Assembly: GCA_949128115.1 (NCBI GenBank)
Contig: CASBRS010000019.1
Coordinates: 62,001-126,000, forward strand
DNA length: 64,000 nt
Reading direction: 5' to 3'
Source of the DNA: Anaspis maculata
Lineage: Eukaryota; Arthropoda; Insecta; Coleoptera; Scraptiidae
Numbering within the stretch: the stretch's first letter is position 1; each line of letters begins with the position of its first letter. Position numbers and translations under genes: made by a program. This document shows positions 1-9,534 of this stretch, in pieces. Below the pieces are notes generated by a model. The model was not told the DNA's origin. It saw nothing but the letters and a program-made list of their open reading frames with translations, and did not search any database.

Positions 1-1117
1 GTCGAAAACCGATCTCCATCACAACCAGTTTCTCCACCGAAAGTTGAAAACCGATCATCACCATTAGCATTTGCCCCACCTGCAACTTCTAGACCTCATA
101 AAAAACCAAAAGAAGATGGGCGAGTATTAATATATATGGTCGCGAAATATATACTAAGTATTCCCATTTGGGCCCCATTTGAAACATTGGGTCCAATGGT
201 GAAGGATGCGATTTATTTATATCAAATTCGATCCTCGACGTATACATTCCAGTCCTGATTCACAAAGAACGATGATACAACTTGAATAATTATGTAGAAG
301 TTTTTTCGGTGGACTATATACAGCCTGGTTACCCTGGAATTTGTAAAACTGGTCTGAAGTATTTCTTGGAGAACAGAGTGGCGACAAAAGATACTGTGGT
401 TTTTCCACTAATTTTCCAGTCACACACTGTACACTGTTCGTTGTTATCAAGAAGCAGAAGGAAATAATATACCTCAACAGTATGTCGAGGGGCAGCCAAA
501 CAATTCCGGCGATGCAAGTGAGACACATAATAAATTCATACGCGGCAACATTCCAATTTGAAGACGGAGAGAAGATTGATGAGGGAACCCAAAAGTGGAC
601 CATAGTCCATCCTATGGACGTTCCACAACAGCACAACGGCTATGACTGTGGACTGTTTGCGTGCATGTGCGCAGAAATGCTTATAAGGCAAAATACCTCG
701 CTGATGAAATATGCGCATGGTCCTGATATGAGGAGATATAGGACTCATATCAAAGAAAAGTTTCGCACTTTGATCGCCAACAGCAAGACCTGGAGGACCA
801 CGAAAGTTGTCTGGAAGTGCTCGAGGAAGGTGACAGTATACCGACCTGCAAGAATCTTTGTCAACCTGCAAAAGTTCTGCACTTTGATCATCAGCAGCAA
901 ATGTCCAAAGACCTGGAAGACCACGGAAGTTGTCTGGAAGTGCTCGAGGAAGGTGACAGCAACGGCCTGCATACCGAACTGCAAGAATTTTTGCCGACCT
1001 GCAAAAGTTTCGCACTTTGATCGTCAGCAGCAAATGTCCAAAGACCTGGAGGACCACGAAAGTCCTGCTGATCTCCAGGCTACCCGGCTGCTGTCACGGG
1101 CTCATGCTTATATTTAA
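1..1117 (+). pseudogene. Ulp1-like (C48) cysteine protease remnant, open at left edge
   Basis: C48 proteases remove SUMO-type modifiers; copies like this are often carried by DNA transposons. The first frame (to a stop at 256-258) is Pro/Ser-rich with a repeated KVENRSS-type motif. A second frame (282-467) holds the core-strand segment VVFPLIFQSHT. A third frame (482-1117) holds the signature PQQHNGYDCGLFAC at about residues 48-61, which contains the conserved Gln and the catalytic Cys of Ulp1 proteases. Parts of one domain lie in different frames, so the gene is broken by frameshifts. The His/Asp part of the triad was not located with certainty. The C-terminal part runs into a tandem repeat. 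Whether it was a host SENP gene or transposon cargo cannot be decided; the decay favours a transposon relic. Confidence 0.6.
762..1070 (+). repeat. tandem repeat, about three copies of 114-133 bp
   Basis: The word GCACTTTGATC recurs at about 765, 879 and 1012. Each time it is followed by a related block with CAGCAA, GACCTGGAGGACCACG and GTCTGGAAGTGCTCGAGG. The unit lies at the end of the protease-like frame. In one frame it reads as an acidic, Gln-rich peptide (HFDxQQQ, LEDH, LEVLEEGDS), so it may have been a coding minisatellite. Copies differ by small indels. Confidence 0.7.
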
Positions 1118-1390
1118 AAGGTAGCCTCCTCGGTAGCCTCATGACTTAATGGCACTATTCCACTAATGGGGCTACATAACTTAACCTTGGATTTGTTTTT
1201 TGATAATCCATTTATGCAACAGAACAAAGCACAAGATAGTAATCGCAGTGATCCACTGAGCCCTAGTCATAGTGACCCCACATATGAGTGAACGATCTGC
1301 CTTAAACTTTTTTTTGTATTATTTTACGAGGCGACATTAAGCTCTTGAGCTGCTTTTCCATGCAATTTCGGGGACAGCACAAAATATTCA

Positions 1391-1475
1391 TGGATGTAGC
1401 GGGATTTGAACCCACACAGGGCAGCGCGAATGGCTTGGCTTGCCATCATCTATACCACTCCGCCACCACCTCATC
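1391..1475 (-). repeat. tRNA-like (class II-like) Pol III head, SINE or tRNA pseudogene
   Basis: Read on the minus strand, a B-box-like GGGTTCAAATCCC (plus 1401-1413) follows an A-box-like GGTGGCGGAGTGG (plus 1455-1467) at tRNA-like spacing with a long variable region. The flanking GGATGTAG/CTACATCC pairing is only partly kept, so this is not called a functional tRNA. No poly-A tail or target duplication was found. Confidence 0.5.
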
Positions 1476-2727
1476 TCCCAACTTCCACTTCTTCGCACAT
1501 TGTCGAGAGGCCTAATTCGGTCACCAGCACAACCATAAATATCGGACAAATGGATTTGCTTAATCGGTATTGTAATGCATCTCACTTTTTAACGACTTCG
1601 GCGATCGTCGTTGCCCACCATTTTCCCTATGGCCCTACGTCTTCAGTTCTTTGTTCTAGATGAGAACGCAATAAATGACGTAAGCCTAGAAAGACCACTC
1701 GCCGTTGGCTTCTCTTTACAGCCTTGCTGGGTTTTGCAATGCTCCGAACAAGTACGGTTAAATATTTACCAGTATTTTGAGCGACGGGCCAGAATACGGG
1801 GTCATCATCTCTGACCGGACGAGTCCCCCTGACCCTTGCAGGGCAGGTACGCGGAACAAACGGCGAGACGCCTCATAAAGTCGATACGAGCAGCGAGAAG
1901 GGGTGCGGAGAATATGGGAAGAAGAGGATCGAGGGCCATGTCGGAGGTCCCAATCACTTAACTCACCGGCAGGAGCTGCAGGAGCAGGAGTCACCTGTCT
2001 TTCCCCCGGCGGAGAGACGTTTTAACTAAATAATCCCGTTATAAAGCGGCAATCTTTTAAGGCGACACCACTACCGTTAAATGAAAGGGCGCCTACCTCG
2101 AGGTGGTGGGTAGGTGGCTCGTATAGACAGGTGTGTGTGCGACGGGGAAGAGACGGGCTGTGCAGAGTGCGGAACGAGGCGAAGCGCATCCACCATTTGT
2201 GCAAATGTGTGTGTAGCTTTGTAAAATCAAGTGCATTGTCGTATATTGCTCGCTATGCAATCATGCAAATGTCACGCGCAGAACGAAATTTCTAGCCTAG
2301 CTAGTCTTTCGAGTGTTGTTTTCTGCTATTTCATTAAAGAAAATTCATGTATTTGTTTAAGAGCATGGGTGAGTACCTACTTTGGGTAGAGTGAATAGCT
2401 TACCTGCCTCTGCGAGTTGTAGGTTTTTCATTTTTCTCAGGCTCAGGTGCTCTCATCGGGAAAAGTCATATGTGATCAGCTTTTCATTGCTAGGTTTGAC
2501 ACTTCTGAAGTTTGGACTGTGGATCGTTTTTCGCAATTATGACGATCTTATTTCGCTCGGGCACGACCTTGTTTTATCCAGAAGCGCAGTCAACTTCTTC
2601 TTTGGTACGTGGAAGTCCAAAGACGTACAACGTCTTCAGAGACGTTCTGTCAGCTACACCGCAGGTGCTGAGATCACAGAAATGCTAGCGAAGATTCACG
2701 CAGTTATGTACCTGTTGCAACTCAAAA
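1476..2727. other. stretch without supported gene
   Basis: Moderately GC-rich DNA near 1800-2200 followed by AT-rich DNA. Several short frames exist, the longest 127 codons ending at 2765, but none shows a family motif. The stretch just left of LINE A (2382-2727) does not resemble an endonuclease domain. Confidence 0.5.
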
Positions 2728-5145
2728 TTGTGGACATTTTCAAATATAATGGCACAATCTCATAGACTCAGCTTTTTTCCCAAAAACGTAGATCAAATGT
2801 ATGAGAATTTATTGTTAGCCACTTCAGAATGTGGCAAATTTCTAGGGTTAATCAAAGAAATTAGAATTAATACTAACAACAGGTTGCAAAAAAATGCCTG
2901 GTTTGATTTAGAGTGTAGATCACTGAAAAGGTCCGTACGTCATCTCTTTAGGCTTTGCAAATCGAACAAATTCGCTAAGAACGATCTAAACATGTACTTG
3001 TCTGAAAGAAACAAATATACAGCGCTTATCAAAATCAAGAAAAAAAAAGAAAGGCAAAAAACTATTCAAAAACTTAACAACATTAATAATCCGCAACAAT
3101 TCTGGCGCACTTACAGCAGCTCTATCACTTCACAGAAAAAAGCAGTTGAGATTCCTCTAACCTATTCAGAAATTTTTTATAAAGAATTTTACTCAGGCGA
3201 CCGTGCTTTTGACTTGGCTAATCATGATTTCATAGATGTTAGACATCCTTATCTCGATCAAGTAATATCAAAATCAGAACTGCATAGAGCCATTACACAA
3301 GCAGCTAAAAACAAATCCCCTGGGAACGATGGGTTGAAAAATGAATTTTTCCAAGCACTACCTGTTGACTGGTTGGGATATGTACATGAGTTTTTCAATT
3401 TAATTCTGGAAAAGGAACAGATTCCGAAAGGTTGGGGTAACATCAGACTTGTGCACTTGTACAAAAAAGGGAACCCAAAGTTGATACAGAATTACAGGCC
3501 TATCGCTTTGTTGAATCACATCACTAAGTTGTTCACATCCATCCTAAATTCTAGACTGATCACCTTCGCCGAGAGTGCTGATATTCTACCAGAAAGCCAG
3601 AACGGGTTTAGAAGAAAAAGATCATGCCAGGATCATATATTTGTATTGAATACCTTGATAAATAACAATCTTCGGTTGAAAGGACGGAAAGTTTTTGCTT
3701 TTTTTATCGACTTTAGGAGGGCGTTTGACTCTGTTAACCACACACTTTTTTGGCACCAACTGTTTTACGTCGGGATCAGTTCCAAAATGGTGAGAATAAT
3801 AAGTAATCTGTATGCAAATGCTAATCTGCTTTTGGATGGAAGCGTAGAATCGATAACGATCACGAAGGGAGTGCTACAGGGTGACTGCCTCAGCCCCACA
3901 CTGTATATGCTTTACACCTGCAAGATGGAAGATTACTTTTTGGAAAAGGGCGCCAGGGGAGTACCACTGGATGGAGGTGAAGATGTACTTATGTTACAGT
4001 ATGCTGATGATATAGTACTACTATCAGACTCACCATCCTCTATGCAAAGATCAATGAACATCTTGACATCATACTGCAATGAAATGAAGCTCGACCTAAA
4101 CACTGAAAAATCAAAAGTTGTTGTTTTCAGAAGAGGTGTCAAATGCAAACCCTATAAACTTTTTTTTAACAACGAAGTAATCGAAATAGTTCCAGGGTAC
4201 AAGTACTTGGGAGTGTATTTCAAATATAATTGCAATTTCGCTGACCACACCAAGTCCGTTGTGAGCAGAAGTGGTATGTCGGGTGGGATAGTAAGAGGAA
4301 TAATTAACAACGACAACATCACAAATTGGGACTGCATCAATAAATTGTACTCTAGTATCATTGTGCCAACTTTTACTTACTGCATGGTAACTTGGGGTCC
4401 AAAAAATATAAGGGAGTTGGAAAAGTGTCAGCTGAGTTTTTTCAAAGTCGAGCTACATTTGAGCAGAATCAATTATATTTTTGTAAAAGAGGTTCTCTGC
4501 TATCTGAAAAAAATTTATGAGATGTCGGATCGAAGACTACCATCGAGAGCAATGCATAGGCTGATTCATTTGCACAAACATAACACTGCTGCTGAACAAT
4601 TTAACTGGTACTCATACTTTCAAAATTTACTTTCTTCCTATGACGTAGATCTAAAATTGGACAACAACCCAAAAATCACTAATGACCAAATAGAATCAAT
4701 TTTGAATAAGATCCTTAAACTAGACAGTGACTCAGATTGGAACAATATTCTTCTATCTGTCAAAAACCCGGAGTACAAGTTCCTGAATGTTATGCAGAAA
4801 CCTTATGATCTCTGTAAGCGGGATGAACCTCTGTATCTGAAGAGATTCCACACCCAACTTCGGACATCACACGACTCCATGATCCAATTATACAGTAGGG
4901 GAGTTTCATACAGAGTGGATACAAGTAAACTATGCGGCATTTGCAATCTCCAAAAACACGAGTCCCTCGCTCACCTTCTTTTTGAATGCCCAATGTACAA
5001 TGAGTTCAGGGGTGGTCATGGCATATTTTCAGGCTTTCAGGACCCGCGAGAACTGCTTGCAACCACGGACAGAAGAATAATTATTTATTTGCACAATTAT
5101 ATTTTCAGCTGCCTGAGGTTGAGATCGTTTGCCCTGTCAGAGTGA
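2728..5145 (+). CDS. LINE A: non-LTR retrotransposon reverse transcriptase, 805 codons, no endonuclease
   Basis: Uninterrupted ORF. After a basic linker (residues ~20-150) comes the RT domain: YRPIALLNHITKLF, FIDFRRAFDSVNH, KGVLQGD (~380), and catalytic YADDIVLL (~425-431). A C-terminal CxxC...HxxxxC knuckle (CGIC...HLLFECPMY, ~735-757) follows. These are features of CR1/I/Jockey-type LINEs; the clade is not certain. It reverse-transcribes its own mRNA at a nicked chromosomal site. The usual N-terminal APE endonuclease is absent: frame 2382-2765 and the linker show no SDH-type motif, so this is a 5'-truncated copy whose ATG may lie in linker or flanking DNA. The open frame over 2.4 kb suggests a fairly young copy. 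Related to the LINEs at 34.35-37.35 kb and 61.4-64 kb. Confidence 0.85.
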   Translation: MWTFSNIMAQSHRLSFFPKNVDQMYENLLLATSECGKFLGLIKEIRINTNNRLQKNAWFDLECRSLKRSVRHLFRLCKSNKFAKNDLNMYLSERNKYTALIKIKKKKERQKTIQKLNNINNPQQFWRTYSSSITSQKKAVEIPLTYSEIFYKEFYSGDRAFDLANHDFIDVRHPYLDQVISKSELHRAITQAAKNKSPGNDGLKNEFFQALPVDWLGYVHEFFNLILEKEQIPKGWGNIRLVHLYKKGNPKLIQNYRPIALLNHITKLFTSILNSRLITFAESADILPESQNGFRRKRSCQDHIFVLNTLINNNLRLKGRKVFAFFIDFRRAFDSVNHTLFWHQLFYVGISSKMVRIISNLYANANLLLDGSVESITITKGVLQGDCLSPTLYMLYTCKMEDYFLEKGARGVPLDGGEDVLMLQYADDIVLLSDSPSSMQRSMNILTSYCNEMKLDLNTEKSKVVVFRRGVKCKPYKLFFNNEVIEIVPGYKYLGVYFKYNCNFADHTKSVVSRSGMSGGIVRGIINNDNITNWDCINKLYSSIIVPTFTYCMVTWGPKNIRELEKCQLSFFKVELHLSRINYIFVKEVLCYLKKIYEMSDRRLPSRAMHRLIHLHKHNTAAEQFNWYSYFQNLLSSYDVDLKLDNNPKITNDQIESILNKILKLDSDSDWNNILLSVKNPEYKFLNVMQKPYDLCKRDEPLYLKRFHTQLRTSHDSMIQLYSRGVSYRVDTSKLCGICNLQKHESLAHLLFECPMYNEFRGGHGIFSGFQDPRELLATTDRRIIIYLHNYIFSCLRLRSFALSE

Positions 5146-5245
5146 TTTTCTCTTCTCTTGTTCGTTTTCATGTTCATTTATTTAATTGTCTTGCTAAAAA
5201 AACTGTATATAGTTTATAAGCAATAAATCTTATTCTTATTATTCA
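5146..5245 (+). other. 3' UTR and tail of LINE A
   Basis: AT-rich sequence follows the stop codon. It contains AATAAA (5223-5228) and ends in a simple CTTATT-type repeat instead of poly-A, as is usual for this LINE group. A convincing target duplication was not found. Confidence 0.5.
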
Positions 5246-5926
5246 ATCATTTTCATCGTTTCTTGAACTGGAACACGCTGGAGCTTATTGTTCACGAACT
5301 AGGACCAAGAAAGCTCGTCTTTGTACACTTGAAAGTTTATTGAAAAATACACAAGATACTCCATTGGGTATTAAAGTATTCAATTTTCAATATTGTTTAT
5401 TTATTTTTCAAACGTAACATCACCGAAACAGTTGAATATATCGTCTTGATTACCTACAAAATACGAGAAAAAATCAAATTCTAAGAGAAAAGTTACTATA
5501 ACCTAATAAATCAATAGGTTTTTCTGATTGTCAGCAGAGAATGAACCTTCATTATTCCAAAAAAAAAAAACACATACAGGTACGATAGGGTGGTCTAAAA
5601 AAACACATCAAGTTCTAAAATATTTTTCCTCAAAGTAAACTGTTTTTGGGTCACAAAGTTCAAATCTATGTGTCATTGACATTAGGCCGTTGACTTTTCA
5701 AGCGACAGAATGGTTCGCTATTATAAAAAAAAAAACTAACCGATGAGACATCAATGAAGACAACGTTAGAAAGGCTCTGAATGCGCGAGAAAGTGACCAC
5801 AAAGATCTTACTGGAACCCAAACTTCACTTGATTAATGTCTTACTGAGAATAAAGCAATAAAACAACTCAAACTGAGCCAAATCCATACATCTACAGAAC
5901 TGATTGACAAGACACCATCCACATCT
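5246..5926. other. AT-rich stretch, no gene seen
   Basis: Homopolymer-rich non-coding DNA. Sequence from about 5750 has the codon feel of the pogo-like remnant that follows but contains stops in every frame. Confidence 0.4.
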
Positions 5927-6603
5927 ATGAGTTCTACCACCAGCTCACTGAAAAAAGACAAACATCAAACGATCTCTCCGGGCATTCTACGGCCAATACC
6001 TACAATAAAAACCATTGCAAATACAAGAAAAGGAAGGAGAAAACGCAAATCTACAATTTACACGAAATCGCCCGAATTTGAAAAAGTGTTAGAACGAGTA
6101 CGAGTAGAAAGAACGAGTAGAACGAAACCAAAGAAAAAAGAGAAGAAAGAGCTCGAGAAAGAGGCAGTGACAAAAAGGAGTGAAACAAGATGATTGTGTT
6201 CAACAAAAGCAAGAAAAGGAGAAGACAAGATTTGTCAGATGAAAGTGATGTCGATTTGTTGTTTTTATTGAGATGAGAGAGCTCTTTGGGCAACAATTCA
6301 ATCATGCAGTTAACAGACGACCAAGTTATAAACGTGGACTACTTTGCTTTGATTCAATTTCCAACAAAGACGACAGCTTACTACGTAGGAAGAGTTATCG
6401 AAGTAATAGCAGGAATGGGAAATCAAGAATTCAAGATAAAGTTCCTGAGAAAAAAATATAACAAAAACATGTTCTTCTATCCAGAAGTGGACGACATCTT
6501 TGAAGTTGACCGAGAGGATAGCATTTCATTTTTGCCAAATCCGTTTCTAAAAAGTGATTTTTTTGAGTTCCAGCTAAATTTTGAAGAATATCATGTGAAA
6601 TAA
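5927..6603 (+). pseudogene. C-terminal part of a pogo/Tigger-type (DDE) transposase-like protein
   Basis: Two frames. 5927-6193 encodes a basic, Ser/Thr-rich tail (ILRPIPTIKT, RKGRRKRKSTIYTKSPE), which resembles the 'RKSxILTDTPE' segment after the DDE domain of insect pogo/jerky-like transposases. 6286-6603 encodes DYFALIQFPTKTTAYYVGR, IKFLRKK and FFYPEVDDIFEVDREDS, which resembles the C-terminal module of such proteins (KFVFPEVDD type). The two parts are out of frame with each other and no DDE domain is present here. A DDE fragment of the same superfamily lies at 49.7-50.2 kb but is probably a different copy. Family assignment comes from remembered motif patterns and not from a search. Confidence 0.55.
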
Positions 6604-6940
6604 TGTTGCCATTACCATGTTTTGTATTGTATTATTGAATGTGTCACTTAAAAATGACCTTTTACCATTATGTCAAAACTACCCCATTGGTATGTCAAAT
6701 CTGCCCCCTATATGGGAAACATTTGTCAGATTTCAACAAAATAAAAATAATTTTTTGCACAAAAATAGGGAAAAAATCAGATCGAATAAATTAGATTTGG
6801 GTTCAAATCCAACACAATGTATCCCCTATGAATGCAAAACACAAAAAATATGATTGGCTGATTTTTTAAAAAATTAAAATTAAAACTATGTCAAAAGTGC
6901 CCCGCACTCCCCTAACGGTCCTTCCCGGGTAGTACGACCA

Positions 6941-7286
6941 AAAATTAAGCAAGATGAATTCAAGAGCCTACAGCTTAATGATTTAGCAAACACAAAGACG
7001 ATGAAACTTTTCAAGGAGTTTGGTGTGAAGCAGCTTTGGAAAACCGACGTATTAGAGTGGAGCAATTCTGAGAGCTACTCGCAGGCAAAAGAACTTTTCA
7101 AAAAGCTTCGTGCAACCAACGACGTTGCAACGAAGAGGAGTTGCTCTAATTCAGGAACTTAATCGTAAAATAACTCAGGACGAGGATCAACTTCAATTTC
7201 TCTTACAAGTGGTACCTGAGCATTGGAAGGTTTATCCTGACTGCGATGAGAAGGCTTTGAAAGAAATGGAGCCAATATTTCCTTAA
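6941..7286 (+). pseudogene. C-terminal remnant of a transposon-associated insect protein, frameshifted
   Basis: One frame reads DEFKSLQLNDLANTKTMKLF and on to about 7136. A +1/-1 shift there leads to GVALIQELNRKITQDEDQ and QFLLQVVPEHWKVYPDC before a stop at 7284-7286. The pattern 'RGVxLIxxxNxxxTxDExQxQFLLQVV' is, to my recollection, a repeated uncharacterised family in arthropod and cnidarian genomes. I cannot name the enzyme. No start codon or N-terminus is visible. Confidence 0.45.
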
Positions 7287-7767
7287 TAGTATCGTTATTA
7301 TTTTACTAATTTATTGATCTTCATGAAAATTCGATTGGCTTGGGATGGCTCAAAAAATTTCTATTTTTCATTTGGTTATTTGGAAATTCTTATTTAATCC
7401 AGCGAGAATAATTCGACTTGCGAATCTAAGAGCATCCTAACTCGATTTTTGGCCATTTTGAGTTTTGTACAATTTCTGCTGTGAAAAAGTCTACTCTTTC
7501 GAATGGTGCAATCAGAATTTCAATCAAAAATTCTACAGCAAAGTTATGAACAAAACTAGCAACATCCAAACTCGGTTTCAGCGGAGTTCTAGAACCGCAT
7601 CATCCTAACTTGAGTTAGGATCATATCTAGCGTCGAGTAACATCCTAACTCACGCTCTACAACAAGAGCAGATTGCGTATTAGTGGCAGAGCGAGAGAGC
7701 GCGACATACTTTTGTATTTACTTAAGATTTCCTCTCGTTTCTTTGTTAATTTATGGAAAAAATTGTA

Positions 7768-8293
7768 CAGGGTGTTCACGTTAAGATTGTCTTCCCCCTC
7801 CCTCTAGCCACCTTATTCCTGAACCAATTTAAGAAATAAAAACAAATTTTTGTAGAATTTTCCCTAAATTTTTCAAATCTGCTCCTAAAAAAGAAATAAA
7901 TAAATTAATCCAAAATAATCTAATCCCACTCGTTTTGTCGGGTCCTTACTTTGCGAGGTGTAACAAAAAAATATCTTGTTTTATTACATCTTACATTTAA
8001 ATAATGCATTCCATGCACACTCTTGTCTCGATTACAAAGATAGGTAAATGATATTTACAGGCTCGCTCATTTGTTGAAAAAAATTGAAAATTGGTTGAAA
8101 CAAAATTCTCAAAATAGCCTTGACTGATTTTTCAATATTTTTGGATTGTTACAATGATAAAAGTTGGTAGTTCCTTTGTCAAATGGACCCGTGGGTGTTA
8201 TGTTTCGTTGTAGTCAAGACAAAAGTCTGCATCGACTGCAATGCTCAAATGTAGGATGTAATAAAAAAATATATATTTATTTGCGACACCCTG
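7768..8293. repeat. possible TA-flanked MITE with CAGGGTGT ends
   Basis: TACAGGGTGT at 7766-7775 faces ACACCCTGTA at 8286-8295, which would give TA target sites and CAGGGTGT termini as in Tc1/mariner-like MITEs. Inside, a 19-bp inverted pair (7980-7998 and 8247-8265, one mismatch) supports a folded element. The terminal inverted repeat is short, so the borders are tentative. Confidence 0.4.
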
Positions 8294-8389
8294 TAAATTT
8301 ACGCCCTAGTAATTTTTCATTGAAAAATCCAAAAATCCAGCAAAAATCCTTCAAGAACCACTTTATTTTTATTTTTGAAACTGCCTCAG

Positions 8390-8567
8390 TGATAAGGAGC
8401 TATTGAGGGGTATCAATATTAACGTAAATCCCGCTACAAGAGATCACAAAAATCTGCAGACAGACTACTTCACTGGCGCCTTGGGACATGTCCGACAACA
8501 TTTGATGAACAAAAAATACCAAAAGATAAAGAAAAACTCCAAAGTAAAAATCGAACTGAAAACTCAG
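8390..8567 (+). CDS. putative internal exon of an unidentified host gene
   Basis: Bounded by an acceptor (TGCCTCAG at 8382-8389) and a strong donor (CAG|GTAGGT at 8567/8568). The 178-nt exon is open in the frame that starts DKELLRGININVNPATRD and ends SKVKIELKTQ, 59 codons plus one leading base, with a basic, helix-like middle (HLMNKKYQKIKK). It has no ATG at its start and lies in otherwise stop-rich DNA. Codon composition favours this frame over the overlapping minus-strand frame. It would end in phase 0. I do not recognise the family. The next plus-strand candidate exon (9147-9376) needs a different phase, so either another exon lies between or the two belong to different genes. Confidence 0.45.
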
Positions 8568-9146
8568 GTAGGTGCCTAGCAGATATAAAGACATCTAAGG
8601 TAACATGACTTGAACAATATCGATTCAAAAACCCGATCAATAACACTAAAAAGCGTATAAGCTACATGCTCAATACCTAAAATTTCTGATTTATGCACGT
8701 AGTTTCTGGCATAGGTATAGGTATAGTTTGTCAGGAAAATTATCATCCTATCTCAAGTTAGGATGATATCAGCACGTATGTTTACGCGAACAGGTATAAT
8801 TCGCAATAGAAAATTATCATCTTATCTCAAGTTAGGATTTAACCGTTTCCGTAAACTTATAGAACGGTATAATCCTAGCTCGATAAAATTGCCAAAATCA
8901 GGTGAAACATATTTAAACTGCCAAGTTTAGGGACGGAAATTGAAAGTTAATATAATAATGCAGTACTCTACAAAATTTTGTGAGGGTCAGTCATTCCGGT
9001 CGATCGTTATCAATTTTTCAAAGATTAAATCTTGTTTCGGCTCTCCTGAAAAGTAGCGATTTTCAAGTTAGGATGTTCTTAGATTCGCACGTCGAATTTT
9101 CAATGGTAGGAGCATAACTTTTGTAAAAAAAAAATCTCATTTTCAG

Positions 9147-9376
9147 ACCACCCGGCACCCCAAGGTACAAACAACAATAACAACAGGGTAACGTCAACGG
9201 GGAACAGGGGACTGGAAGAAGACAATGATCCTGAAATGATGGAAGATGATGTTGACGTTGGAAGCAGTCAACGGCGAAGCAGTTGCAGAAGTTGTAAAAA
9301 CTGTGCCCTTTGCTGCTACAAAGTGCTCATAAAATATAACTTGTACAGTTGTACACTGAAGCCTACAAAACATTAA
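9147..9376 (+). CDS. putative terminal exon of an unidentified host gene, acidic then Cys-rich
   Basis: Follows a good acceptor (tract plus TTTTCAG at 9140-9146). After two bases completing a codon, 75 codons are open to TAA at 9374-9376. The peptide begins HPAPQGT with an Asn run, continues as an acidic stretch (LEEDNDPEMMEDDVDVG), then a Cys-rich end (CRSCKNCALCCYKVLIKY). Base composition is clearly codon-like. No canonical AATAAA was seen nearby. The overlapping minus-strand frame (9194-9490) has no such structure and is taken as its shadow. Function is unknown; the Cys cluster could bind metal or be palmitoylated, which is inference only. Confidence 0.45.
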
Positions 9377-9534
9377 CTTTGGCGTACAAATATCTGTTGA
9401 CTTTGCCAACAACACAAGTGGCTTAGTAGCACGCCCCTGCTCGTCAAGCAGTACAAATCGTTCAAACTCGCAGTTAAATAGTACAGCCAAGTGCTCGGCT
9501 CATTAAGTCATCCAGTAAAAAAGGTGAACCTCAC

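Noticed and set aside
1391..1475. Functional tRNA-Ser or tRNA-Leu gene on the minus strand
   Set aside because: A and B boxes are present but acceptor pairing is incomplete and no poly-T stop follows.
1800..1860. Hammerhead-like words (CTGACC...GGACGAGTCC)
   Set aside because: The conserved CTGATGA and GAAA core and the three stems cannot be assembled.
2382..2765. Endonuclease domain of LINE A
   Set aside because: The 127-codon frame and the other frames lack the Asn, Glu and SDH motifs of APE endonucleases.
8400..8594. 64-codon minus-strand hydrophobic frame, first taken for an odorant-receptor exon
   Set aside because: The opposite strand has a better-supported exon (8390-8567) with an acceptor, a strong donor and codon-like composition. 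The hydrophobic frame is its complement.
9194..9490. 98-codon minus-strand frame as last exon of the odorant receptor
   Set aside because: Does not resemble the TM7 end of the family and overlaps the plus-strand Cys-rich exon.
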